In this document: piece by piece, positions 1 through 13,177 of the stretch | Layout: every line of letters begins with the position of its first letter | Numbering within the stretch: the first letter of the stretch is position 1 | Source: Amia ocellicauda | Taxonomy: Eukaryota; Chordata; Actinopteri; Amiiformes; Amiidae | DNA length: 64,000 nucleotides | Direction: 5' to 3' | Assembly: GCF_036373705.1 (NCBI RefSeq) | Contig: NC_089854.1 | Span: forward strand, 26,586,725 to 26,650,724 | Made by a program: the position numbers and the translations under genes | Notes under the pieces: generated by a model | What the model saw: the letters and a program-made list of their open reading frames with translations, nothing else | Database searches by the model: none | Told to the model about the DNA's origin: nothing

Positions 1-1540
1 TGCAAACGTTTTAGGTAGGTGTGATGCTGTAAAGTAAGGTAAGAATGCTTTCAAAAATATACTTATTAATAGATTATATTTACCAATTAACAAAATGCAA
101 AGTGAGTGAACAGAAGAACAGAATTTGGTGTGACCACCATTTGCCTTCAAAACAGCATCAATTCTTCTAGGTTCACTTGCACACAGTTTTTGAAGGAACT
201 CGGCTGGTAGGTTGGAGCAAACATCTTGGAGAACTAACCACAGTTCTTCTGTGGATTTAGGCAGCCTCAGTTGCTTCTCTCTCTTCATGTAATCCCAGAC
301 AGACTCGATGATGTTGAGATCAGGGCTCTGTGGGGGCCATACCATCACTTCCAGGACTCCTTTTTCTTCTTTAGAAAATAGTTCTTAATGACTGTCGCTG
401 TATGTTTGGGGTTGTTGTCATGCTGCAGAATACATTTTGGGCCAATCAGATGCCTCCCTGATGATATTGCATGGTGGATAAGTATCTGCCTGTACTTCTC
501 AGCATTGAGGAGACCATTACTTCTGACCAAATCCCCAACTCCATTTGCAGAAATGCAGCCCCAAACTTGGAAGGAACCTCCACCCTGCTTCACTGTTGCC
601 TGCAGACACTCACTTGTGTACCGCTCTCCAGCCCTTCGGAAAACAAACTGCCTTCTGCTACAGCCAAATATTTCAAATTTTAACTTGTCAGTCCATTTTT
701 CTGCACCCCAGTTCCTGTGTTTTTGTGCATAGTCAAGTCGCTTGGCCTTGTTGCCATGTCGGAGGTATGGCTTTTTGGCAGCAAGTCTTCCATGAAGGCC
801 ACTTCTGACCAGACTTCTCTGGACAGTAGATGGGTGTACCAGGGTCCCACTGTTTTCTGCCAATTCTGAGCTGATGGCACTGCTGGACATCTTCCGATTG
901 TGAAAGGAAGTAAGCATGATGTGTCTTTCATCTGCTGCAGTAAGTTTCCTTGGCCGACCACTGCATCTACGGTCCTCAACGTTGCCCATTTCTTTGTGCT
1001 TCTTCAAAAGAGCTTGGACAGCACATCTGGAAACCTCTGTCTGCCTTGACATTTCTGCCTGGGAGAGAGCTTGCTGATGCAGTATAACTGCCTTGTGTCT
1101 TGTTGCTGTGCTCAGTCTTGCCATGGTGTATGACTTTTGACAGTAAACTGTCTTCAGCAACCTCACCTTGTTAGCTGAGTTTGGCTGTTCCTCACCCAGT
1201 TTAATTCCTCCAACAAACCTGTTTCTGTTTCAGTTAATGATTGTGTTTCAACCTACATATTGAATTGATGATCATTAGCACCTGTTTGGTATACTTGTTT
1301 AATCATACACCTGACTATATGCATACAAAATCCCTGACTTTGTGCAAGTGTACCTAGAAGAACTGATGCTGTTTTGAAGGCAAAGGGTGGTCACACCAAA
1401 TTTGATGTAGATTTTTCTTCTGTTCACTCACTTTGCATTTAGTTAATTGATAAATATAATCTATTAACATGTCTATTTTTGAAAGCATTCTTACTTTACA
1501 GCATTTTTTCACACCTGCCTAAAACTTTTGCACAGTACTG
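1..1540 (-). mobile_element. Decayed Tc1-like transposon (left tip outside the window)
   Basis: Bases 1 to about 185 and about 1345-1540 are long, diverged inverted repeats (shared blocks TTTTAGG.AGGTGTGA, GCTGTAAAGTAAG and AATGCTTTCAAAAATA). The right tip is CAGTACTG followed by the TA target. About 9 bases of the left tip should lie before base 1. A broken transposase fills the middle on the minus strand. It abuts the 3' end of the EF-hand/WD gene. Confidence 0.9.
121..1124 (-). pseudogene. Tc1-type transposase, frameshifted
   Basis: The frame opens at MARLSTATRHKAV (ATG near 1124) and holds the paired-type helix-turn-helix region with RRCSGRPRKL, the first catalytic region WTDKLKFEIFG and the second QHDNNPKHTA. 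It stops near 345 after a purine-rich AAGAAGAAAAAGG run. In another frame the C-terminus continues as VMVWPPQSPDLNIIESVWDY down to GGHTKF near base 121, so the third catalytic acidic residue is separated by an indel. The first catalytic motif has also lost the usual DES wording (TDKL). Not functional as written. Confidence 0.85.
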
Positions 1541-2071
1541 TATATATATAATGGGGGTTGATCCTGACTGTTGCATCTGTATATGTACATGAAGGTAACT
1601 TGTGGACAAGTCACATATATGAGAGAGAGAGAGTGTTGCAAGTGCATCTGCACTGTGCAGTTGATATGTCACGTACGGTGACACGCAATCAGGCAATGTG
1701 ATTTAGATCTCTTCTGGTGTCAAACAAATGGTGGCAATCATTGATGCTTGTGAACGTGCAAATTTGATCTCAATTTCAATCACAAATGCAAGCAGTGCCT
1801 GTTATTTCTCTTCAAACTACAGACGTCTAAGAACCTCACACACACAAACAGGTCCTGTGAAGTTATATAACAACCGGCCTCATTCAAAGCCGAATGCACT
1901 GCTGAGAGTTCTCACACAATCACACTTGACATACTCATGCTAGGGGCTGTGAGATGCTGCAGGTGGCATCACAGTGCACATTTCGGCCTCTCCCGCTCTC
2001 TCGCTGGGTTTCTGGTGCTGTGGCCCGGAGGTTGAGACTGTGCCCAGTGTGGAGTCCCATCCTGGCTCTTT
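1541..2071. other. Intergenic DNA past the EF-hand/WD gene
   Basis: Between the Tc1 relic and the stop codon at 2072. It has a short TA run, a GA run near 1620-1632, and no clear AATAAA on the minus strand. Nothing else recognised; part must be the 3' UTR of the minus-strand gene. Confidence 0.5.
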
Positions 2072-5000
2072 TTACTCTGCACTGGTTGCCGAGGTACGCC
2101 CAGACACCGAGGAAGGCAGAGTGGTCCGTGGAAGCAGCTTGGGAATGTCCAGCGGGGCCCTGCTCCTAATGGAGGATCTGGCCGTGTCCTCTGGCTGCTC
2201 TTGGTCAACGTTATGGCTGGGCAGCAGCAGGGACTTCAGGTCTGCTTCCTTCACACACTTCAGCCCCTGGCTCAGCATCCAAGGGCTCATGGGTAAATCA
2301 CTGGGCAACTGCACCTCCTGGCAATCCTGAGTGGAGTTGGGAGAAAGAAGACATTTAATATCCAGTGGTGCCAAATGACTTCTCCACTACAGTCAAACTG
2401 ACAGGCTTTGTTCTTGGTAACAGTGGTATCTTTTGCCTCCAGCAGATCCCTCTAACCATTTAATGTTATTACATTTTCTGCGTTCTTACCAATACCTATC
2501 CATGTGTCTCTTGATTCATCGATCTCTGTAACTATCTGGTTATGATGTGCTGCGTATACAATATGTAGCATGTGATCTCTGTGTTTGTTTATATTTGAAT
2601 GTTTACATTGCCTGCACCAAAATGAATCTGCCCCCACATCTGCAGAAATTCCACAACAGAGATTGTACAGTGTTAAATTCTATAAAACCGCTTTAACCTT
2701 CCAGAACTCAGGCAGGTGCAGAGTACGGAATGCATTTTACGGTCTGACTGTTGTAATTTCCTTCATTTCATTAATTTTATTTGTTGTTTTGTCTTTGGTT
2801 GGAATACTTCTGTAACCATCAAAAGTCTGCTTTACTTTTTAATATCCATAACAACATCTCCAGTTGTTTTCTTAAAGCTGGTTTGGATCAGGGGAGAGAC
2901 AGGCAGGAGGGGAAACAAGCCAAGAAAACGGTTCTGACATTCATTCCTGTAATGATTCACTCGCAGGCTCCAGAATACATTTTTGTATCTGTTTTTCTCT
3001 TTCTCTGGCAGCAAGACCTAAGCTCACCCCAGATGTACATTAGATCAACCAGACCTTAGTTTTCTTATCAGGACACTGGCCAAACAAACCACATGTGTAC
3101 AGAGGCACACAAACAACATACAGCCTGATTTAGTATCATGCATGCACATATGATCTTTTAACTGTTTTATGTTTCCTTTGTTATGGAATCAGTCTGTCAC
3201 TTCCATGGGAGATGGTTAATGATGATGACACTACTGTGTAGTGTGAGTTTAACTTTGGATAATGGCTTTCATTTTCTATGCATCCAACTAGCCTATATGT
3301 CATGTTCCCTACTGAAAACAACCAACAGATCCACTGAAGGGTTTCACAGACAAGCATTCACCTGTTGTGTTTTAAATGTGTCATGTGTGTTCTCTGCAAC
3401 TCTTAGTTTTTTCTGCTTTGGTTACAAACCGTTAGCTAATTGTCCCAGCAAACCTGATGTCTCCTGCAATGACTCATCCATGCTGAATTACTGGACAGCG
3501 TAACAACACTGGGGACCTATGACAGTGTTGCCTTGGGATTGGGCTTCTGAGCACGGTGTCATACTCATTCCCTTCCTCCTAGGTTTCCTCATAATCTTTC
3601 TGATCTACAGACAATCCACACAAAGGAACAGGACAGGATGTCCACCACAGGGGACAAGAGATCAGAGGAAACTGCCCCTCTTTCCCCACAGAGCATGCAC
3701 ACTCACTGGAGTTGCCAACACCTGAAAGGGGGTGCAGACACTGCCAATGCGGGACAGCTTGTGGGCGTCAATGCCCCCAAACAGCAGTCGCCGCTCCTGC
3801 CTAGCCGCCATCTTCCTCTGCAGCCCCTGCACCACCCGCAGGCCCAGAGCACTCTGGGAAGTACAAAACCGCATCAACAAAGTATGAGAAGTGAAGCTCT
3901 GAGACTGCGTCAAGATACAGTACCCAAACATTTCATACAATCTTCTTGCTGTTGCCTGTTTAATTAATTATGATTATTGATGAAGATGATACTACTAAAG
4001 CCTTTTTATTTGTTTAAATATTAACATCAAAATGTATTTCAAGAATTGAAGAGATTTGCTGGTTTTGTTCAAGATTTCATCTGTGAGATATCACCTTGTG
4101 AGGACATCCATTAGACTGTTACCAGCATATGCAGTATGAAAATAACCTGGACTGTAAACTACTGTAGAGGATCCTGTTTAGAAGGCCCCAGTCCTGTCTA
4201 TGGTCCTTGTGACTTTGTCAAGAGCTGTACTTTTGGCAATAATGAAGTGGAGTCAGACCTTGGTTTGCAGTATCTGGTCAGGCCCATCACAGGAGCTCAG
4301 GACCGGGGTATCAGTCTGCCTGGAGTCTGCGGAAGAAGGTGACAAGAAGCCGTTAGCTTAGCAAAGAAAATTACTACTGTGGTCCTTGTTATGACTAAAA
4401 CAGTGCCCACTTATTGAATTGTGTATTCACTTTATCAGCAGTGGGTTTGCTCATAAATTAGCCACACCGCCTAAGCTGGGGGGAGGACGTCTACACACTG
4501 GACAAGCTCAGACACCTATTTCACTCCAATACTGTGTTTAGACATTAAAAGCAATATAGCACACACCCAGTTAATTTCACTTTCCCTTACTTGATGGTTT
4601 CAATCTGAGAGCCTCCCACACCAAAAGCCTCTCTTTCTCTTTCTCTAACTTTAAAAGTCAGATTGGCTTCATTGGCATGACAAGGATTTGTGATGTCAAA
4701 GCACACAGCATTAACAGCAAAACATTATAACAATAAAGTAAACACATATGACATTAAGATGATCCTTCCCTACAAAATATCTTTCTCCCACTAAACAGAA
4801 ATACCTTTTTCCCACTACAGTCACATCAGAGCCTTGCATTGGTACCCCCTCCAATCAGCCAGCAGCAGCAGCACAGGATGCTGGGAAATGTTTTCTCTAC
4901 AGACCCACGTCTGTCTGTCCACAAGCACTGGGCCTTGGATGACCCTGTTTTATACCTTCACTCTCACTCTTGGGGAGAAATTACAAATTGTCCAAAGCTG

Positions 5001-8000
5001 ATCTAGCTTAAAACTTTTAAGCCAAATTGATAGATTGGATTGAGTGAATGGAGTGTTTACTGGAGTTTTGTTCAGTTTTAGGTGCAACATACCAAAGCAA
5101 AAAACTTCTTGTGTTGAAAATTAAATACCCTTGCTCCTTTCTCTGTTATTATCTGGGAAACTAGGACCAACTGAATCAAAGCTGTTCTCCAATGACATGA
5201 ATACAGTTGGTTTCCCATATCCCTGTTAAGTAAAAAACCCTTTTAACCAGCACAATAATCCAAAGTGAAATGACAAAGAAATGCATACATTCATAAACTA
5301 ATTTGAGTAAAGGTTTCATGGTGTTTCTGCCTCCTCTGAAGCAGTACTGTTTCCAGCTGGAGGAGGGCAATCGGATGATTAAAGACACCCATTTCCCATG
5401 TTGTGGATCTGCTGAAAAGCCTTACCGAGAATGAATGACTTGTCAGTATGGTTAATCATAAGTCAAACAGTCTAGATGAGTAAAGTCAGTCAGTCGGTTG
5501 CAGTCAGTGTTTCCTGTGTGTGTTGGGGTGTTTGGAGACGCTGTGGCCTTTTCAATGACTGGAGGGGTTGGATTGGCTGGGAGGGGGTTCCCAACTCTCT
5601 CTATAGCTGTCAGGCAGATTCAGTCTTGCCTGCACTGGCCTTACTGACCAACTCACATCCTTCTTGAACACTTCTCCTTATTTTCTATTGCATGCAGATG
5701 TGAAATTGTTATTTTTTTTCAACAACAACTGAACTCTGACGGAGTCTTTCCAAGAACAATATTGCTGGTTTCTGACTTGCTCCAGTGGTTTTATTAATTC
5801 CATATCTTGGGTTGTACTGTATTCCAGCTCTGCCCTATGAGATGCCTGATGGGAAACTGCTCTCCGTGCTACCAGTCAGCCTTTCAGTCCATGCTTACCT
5901 AATCTAGGTAGTTTTGATATTGTGTGTTTTTGAACTCTGTAGCACATTTTGTATATATTCCTAATAAGGAATTCATTAGTCACTTGTGGGTTCTTTTTAC
6001 AGCATTCCACACACATGCCTGAAATGAACAAATGCGATTTCACAAATTAAACCACTGCTTTTTTTTTTTTTTAAAGGAAAAGCATTTAAATAAGTCACTA
6101 TTTTTATATTTTGTTGGACAGGATGTTATTTGGCTGGGAGAGAGTTTTGGGAAAGGCCTGGTTTGTTTTATCACAATGTTCTCATAAACCCCTCTAGTAA
6201 ACAACCCCTGGTTCCACATTTGCTCTTCTAGTGGATGCTTATAAATGTGTGGCTTTTCCACACACACAAAACATTGAAGAACAATACAAAAAATAGTCTG
6301 AAGGAATACTAGTTAAGAGAATAGAATGCTTTGTGACTTCAGTCTTGGGAAAGAGAAGGTCTTGCTTTACTTCCATGTGGCCGATAGAGGCTTGTGATGC
6401 AGTTGTGATGAGTGTAAGGAGTACCTGTGTGTAGTTCCAGGTCTCTCAACGTGTTCTCGCTCTCTGTGTCACTCCTCCCCTCCTGGCTGGGACCTGCCAC
6501 CCCAGCACATGACATCCCCTCAGAGCTCAGTGCCGGGCCACAGACGTGCTGCTGCTTCAGTTCTGTCTGCTCCTCCTCCTGTTCCCCCTCTGTGCCCACC
6601 TCTCCCTCCTGTCCCCAGGGGTCTCTGTATGAAGTGGGATAGGATAAATAGAATAATCAAGAATTACCCAAACAGTAAATACATTTTTCATTTATTTATC
6701 ACTTTCTAAGTGTTTTGAATTCATTCTTTCCCTTTTTGTTAATTTATTTATTTATTCCATCTCTGGGACACCACCTTCCAAAGAGTCAGTAGGGATAAAA
6801 GAACAGTAAATATCTTCTGCTCACTCTTCTTTCAGCACACTGCATCAAGCCAGTGGCAATTTTCATCTAGGGCTTTTTGGATTCACTTCAGATGCTCACA
6901 ATAACCAAGACCAACCAAAGCTAATCTGAATAATCAGTTGATTGGCCTTTTCACTCCTTGGTATAATTTGCTGATGTGTAGATGGCTTGGGTTCAAATCA
7001 TTACCTCATACTGAATGCATTGTCTAATAATAAACATTTACTAGAGCACAGATTTGAATTTCACTCCACACATTATTATCCCTTCCCTGTCTTAGCACTA
7101 TCACAACTGTAATAGTCTTTGATACAGCAGCTTGAGGCATCCCACTTCTGCAAAGCTGGGCTGTTCGCTTCATTATTAATCATCTTGCCATATTCGTGTC
7201 TGCTCGAGTTAAACCCTTTTGACCATGCAAGGCACAGCTGTTTTTCCTCAATGTGGTAAGTGCCCAGATGCTGACTGTCACTGTGTCCTGTCAGGGCTGG
7301 TTTACTGGGCTGCCCCAAGGGAGAGTAGTTAAACAATTGCAGTTTTCATATGGACCACAGGTGCCAGCCACTGTACTGTTGCTCCTATCAGATGGGCCAC
7401 CACAGGAAAATAGGGGAACATTACACCACATTCACAACGCAGTCGGTTACAACGGGTAACTTTCTTAATCCACACCTACAAACAGCCTCTGCTCTCCCAT
7501 CTGGTTCAGATTAACTGCAATTATTGTTAGACCATCCTAACAATTACTGCATAAACGTCTTTGTTAGAGCTGCCTGGCTGAAGTGTGGAGTGTTTTTGTT
7601 GTGTTTTTTCTGTGTTTTCTTTCCCCCCAATTATCGCAAAGTCTCGGATGTCTGCATCACCCACGGTCCGAGGTTAGGTCTGTTTTGGTGATGTTTACTG
7701 TTCTTTTCGGCCCACTGCAATGCATGTCATGCAGAGAGTTCTCCCAGCAGTTTGAATTATCCAGTGCGGAGCTGATTTGAGTCATTCAAATAAATCTAAT
7801 AATTCATTGGTAAGTAGAATTCTAATATTTAAAAGCCAAGTGTAACAGATGAAACCTGTTATGTCATTAGAAATTGGTGACTATGCGACACCTATGGAAT
7901 CCCTATAAAGCTTGAGTGAACTGAGTGAATGCAGTGGGTGACTTGATAGGTGTCACATCTAGCACTTTATCACAATTAGCACTTCATGTTAATGTATTTA

Positions 8001-11000
8001 TTTTATTTCTTTGTGTGTGGTATTATTTCATAGTTTCACTTGTTTGTATTTTATTTTAGTTGTAGTCTACACATAACCCTCCTACCCAGATCTGGAAAAG
8101 ATGGAACATGGCCCAGTTCCCTGTGCAGTTGTGGCACAGTCCCTAATGAATCTATCAAGATTTCAGTTATAACAGGTTGTGAGCCAGAATTCTATCTTGT
8201 ATTTTCATATCTATATCTCATCGGTTCCCCCTCCTGTGGGTTGCCGTAAGAGGGTGGCGTAGTCGAATCCAGACAGTAGGGGACACCACAAAAGTATGAA
8301 ATGAGCTCAATCATAGTGACATACTAACTGTACTGTCTGCTCATCTGTCCATGTGTGACTGTACCTGGGGTGCTGGTAGGTAGAGGGGTCCCCCAGGCTC
8401 CACTTCCTGTCCTGTCCAAATGTGCCCACGAAGTGGCCTTCACAAGTCCACAGTCGCGCAGTCTTGTCTGACGAGGCGCTGACCAGGAAGAGCTGGGAGC
8501 TGGAGAGCAGCAGCTCCACACTGACTACTGTGCTGTCATGGGCTCTCCAGCAGTGCAGCAAGGGGGGGGTCATGGTGACCTGATTGGCCAAGGTCGGGGA
8601 CACTTCAGTTCAAAGTTCTGCTTTTAACATATGGGTTATAAATATAAAACAAGGACCTGCATACCCTATTACAGATGCAGTTGCACCTTGTTTTGTGCAT
8701 GTGTAGTGAGCTGACTGAATTTACAGTTTAATTGTATACTTTTAGTCCTTTATACTGTTAAATGATGAGTCCAATGCAAAGCCCCTGAGAACTGGAAGCT
8801 TCTTTGTTTGTGGCTTTATAAAGTTTATTTTATCTTTGGTATCTTTGTTACCAGAATGTGGTCTCCCAACCTTATGCTGTATATTTATGCTGTAACCACA
8901 GTGACCTTCTCCCGCCCCCATGGGGGCAGTGTGACGCACACTGACAACTTCATTAGGAGGCACACGCTCTGCTGCCTATTGGTCTGTCCAGTAATGTCTG
9001 CTCACCTTCTCTCCGGGCTGCAACCCAAACACCGAGATGTCCCACACCTGGATGAACCCTGCCGTGTCTCCAGACACCAGCAGCTTGTTCCCCTGGTCAG
9101 TACACAGCCCCAACACAGACTCGTCCGGGCTCTGGGCGGCATAGAAATGCCCTGTAATGGGACACCAAAGGCTCAGTGATTACCAACACAACATTTGCAA
9201 ACCATTGTCAGATTTGCACAGAACTCAACCCTTACACCATCTAAAAACCACAGATTATGTCAGACAAAAGTCTTTACTGCCTTCCACAAAAATCTACCTT
9301 CAGCAGTCAGTCTACTCAAACTCTACCATACTGCTACCCCTGTTAACCACTGTTTCCATCCTGTTTCTGCAGTATAGTATCGGGTTGGCAGCTGTGGCCA
9401 GGTTTACCGTGTTTCTGTGCCGAACCCGTAACACTCCACCAGCACAGAGCGCCGGCCTCTGAGCTGACAAGGAGCGGCCTGTTCCTCCACTGCCTGTCCG
9501 CAGCGCGCCATTGCAGGAACAACAGCTTGTCTACAGGTGGCTGAACCCTGAAGATTCAGCAAGGGGTGTTAGAACAGAAGACAGAGTTGCAGAATAATGC
9601 TCTGTCCTATAAAGAGCTTCTCCCTAAAGTACTGCAGTTATTCCTTTAAAATAATCAACAACATACATTTTGTTTATAAACCACGCTGGTACAAAACAAA
9701 TACTTCTACGTTAATGGCTCTGTTTGTTTATTTTTTTATTATCCCAGCTCACCACATAACATTGTGGCAACACTGTAATAAAATTTTATTCAGAACAATA
9801 TGACATTGGGGCAACACACATTCGTAGTCTCCAGGGGATATTGTGAAATCAGTGAAAAACAACATTTAAATTTAATTAAATTTGTGAAACTACATGACAG
9901 AGAAACAATATTCACATATAAAGCACTGAGATTTAAATATGTATTTAGGTTAAATGAAAAAGAGAACCATAGGTAATTAATGTTTTAATGTGTAAAAGGC
10001 CATGCCTTACCCTTCACTCCGGGTGTGAGAGCTGCGGTGTCGGGAGTTGGGTCTGGGCCGATCAATTCTAGAGAGGTCCTCCAGCAAGCCAGAACGGGCC
10101 CTGAGAGAGAGAGAAATGCAGAAGGTCAGGGCTAGACTGACACCTAGAGCTTGGAGCAAATACTGAAATAGAGGACAGTTCATCATGTTACTGCATGTAT
10201 CTTAAGCACCATAATCACTTGTTCTGTGCCCCATACATGTGCGGTGATGATGGTTGGGCAGTGGGGTTGTTGGCGTCAGACTCACGGTGTTGGGGGTGCT
10301 CTTCGCAGGTAGACCTGGGGTCTCTGGGTATCCAAGTTCCAGAGGATGAGTTCCCCATCATAGCTAGCAGTGGCCAGCAGTCCCAAGGTGGGACAGTAGT
10401 CTACAGCTAGAATGTCATCTTTGTGTGCTTGGCCGGCCTTCCAGGACAGGTCAGCCTGCACATAGATGCTCTATGGACCACAGGGGAGAAGTATCAGTGT
10501 ATGGGTAACAACTGTTTTGTAATCCTGTTGCGTATATTTAGAAGCAGAGAATATGGGAGTTGTTTTTTAAAATGAAAGATTCAATCGAATAGAAAATAAA
10601 ATAACCTTTGATGAGAATTTAGAAGGAAAGGCATTAAACAGAACTATGGTGATGCTTTTCTTCAGGACTAAGGCTTAGTCAGATTGTTTTGTACCTCATG
10701 GAATATAAAATAAAACAAAAACAAGATCAACACTTAAAAACAATTAAATTAACTGAATAAATTGACTATATGTATGTATGTATGTATGTAAGTATGTAAG
10801 CCCTCACCCCAGGGTCGGTGATGCTGTACAAGGCTATCTGTTGGCTCCATCCCACTGTCAGAAGTTTGTTGTCCTGGAGACAGACGACCCCTGTGACCTC
10901 TGCCTCAGCTGCAGCTTCTAGCTTGTGGAGATTGTGACCATTCTGAAGGTTCCAGACCTAGGAGAGGAAGCCCCAGGGGAACAGGTGGTTTATTAGTACA

Positions 11001-13129
11001 ATGCCAAGGCAGATATATTTCATTATATCGTGAAATTAATTTGAGATATAGCTAAATTAATTTCAGATATCTGTAAATGTTTTCAAGATACAGTATCTTC
11101 AAATGTATTTTAAAATAAGACATCTGCAATTCATTTCAAGATATCTGCAAATCATATCAAGATATCTTGAATTCATTTTAAGATATCTGAACTACATTAT
11201 AATATATCTCTAAATGAGTTCCTGTCCATTTTACCATATCTGAAATACATACAGGAAGTTATTTTAAGACACCTCAAAATGCATTTCAGTTATCTTTAAA
11301 TGGATGGGAGACTATTTTGGGATATCTCAAAATGTATTTCAGATATCTTTACATGAATTTGAGATATCTGTAAAGATAGATAATTGAGATCTCAAAATTA
11401 ATTTTCACACATCTCTAAATGATTTAAAGATAGCTTGACTTATATCAGTATTTCTGGAAATGCAATTTGAGATATCTCTAAATGTTAGTTTGGTTTGCCA
11501 TATAGTACATCTATTCCAGTCTCTCTTTAATACAGCCACTCAGTCTCTTTATTACAGCTATAAACACCAACATGTTTTTATGTTTTTCTAGTGAAGCAAT
11601 GGAACTAAACAGTGAGGTCTAGTTTCCATTATGGAACTGAGGTCATTTTTTTCATGCCAGTGTTCTCCATGTGCTTGGTGGGCTCTCATCCTTATCACCA
11701 GACTTTTAAACGTGCCTCCATTTGTGCTGTTTTAACAGAACTGTATAAAATAGAACACATAGGCACAATAGGAGAGTGCTGTTTCAGTCTGGCCTGGGAT
11801 TCAACTATCTTCACCTTTACATGTGGATGGGTTGGAACAATCAGTATAACTGGATCCAGTTACAAGGAGAAAGACTACACACTTATTTTTATAAAAATAT
11901 GGAAGAGAATATTACACCTGTTCAACTATGGGCAAATATGTACATTGGCTTATTATTGGTTGATGTGGAAAGGAAGAAACAATTTGAGATTTTTTGTTTT
12001 TCCACACAGATTTGATCCCCCTAACCCATTGTATACTAATCCGTCTGTCTACCAAAGCTCTATGGTCTTCCCTCCAGCGTGTCAGTGCTGTACCTTGATA
12101 GTGCCATTCCGCGCCCCTGTGACAAGCCGTCGCAGTGTGCTGTCGAAGGCCATGCAGGTTATCTCCTCCTGCCCGTGGACACCGCTGAGCTGCAGACACT
12201 TCGTCCCCGTGTCCACGTCCCACACTGCTACTGTGGAGTCATCACAGCCCGTCACCACCTGGGACAGACATGATAACAGGCTGTGTCATGTTCACTTCAA
12301 AGGAGAGGTATATTGCATAATTTGGATATTGTGTTCCCTTGTCTTTCTTTCTTTTTCTAATTTTGTATTTTTTTCTTTCCTTCTTGTCTTTCTTTCTCTC
12401 TGGACATAACAAATGGTGAATTGTCCACCTACTTTGACGATGAAGAGGAGGAGAGAGAAGCAAGGTGCAGGGCTGACCTGTTTGAAGAAGGTGTTGTAGA
12501 GCGTGCAGGAGAGGGGGGCGCTGTGTGTGAGGAGCTTCTCCTCCCCGGCCCCTCCATGCACCAGCCTCAGCAAGGCCAGGTAGTCCCCGCAGGACACCAG
12601 CAGTACATGGGGGGCGGTGGGCACCAGCAGGAAGGGGAAGTCCCCGTGCTCCAGAGTGCGCCCAGCCTGCACACAGGGAAACTTCAGCACTAGAGTCCGC
12701 AAGCAGCGCTGTGACACAATGTCCCACACTTTCAGGACCTGCCAAAGCAGAGGATGAACACAGTAAATATTCCTTTTCTTTCCATTTAGGATGTCTCATA
12801 CTCCTTCTCCCCTACAGTATATTGGGATATGATCCAACATGGCTTTAAATTATATAAGTAGGAAATCCACTGATTGCCAGGTTCTGATTTCCACACATGA
12901 GGGCAGGAGATTGACTAGCTGGATCTTTTTATTTCAGTTAAAATCACTGGATCACTGTGTGTTCTGCTGAACCCAACATGACACATGACATGCATGTGAT
13001 TCCCCAGTTAAGTTTGTGAAATGGGTCAGTGATGCTTGATTCACATGGCAAGGGAGTGCATTACTGTTTGTCTGTCTGACTCAGTTTAGTTTGTGTGGGT
13101 GATGTAGATATGCATGTGTGTGGTGTGTG

Positions 13130-13177
<48 letters not shown>

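Noticed and set aside
388-808. Plus-strand open frames in the left Tc1 element
   Set aside because: They are mirror frames of the transposase on the minus strand.
2072-2374. Start of the last WD-gene exon at 2374
   Set aside because: The upstream codons lack an ATG and lie before a clear CCACTCAG acceptor at 2327; the exon begins at 2326.
10990-11490. CRISPR-like array
   Set aside because: Units are degenerate, spacing varies, there are no unique spacers, and the genome is vertebrate.
11612-12409. 265-codon open frame on the plus strand
   Set aside because: It runs antisense across an intron and the WD exon 12258-12094, has no family likeness and no splice or start context.
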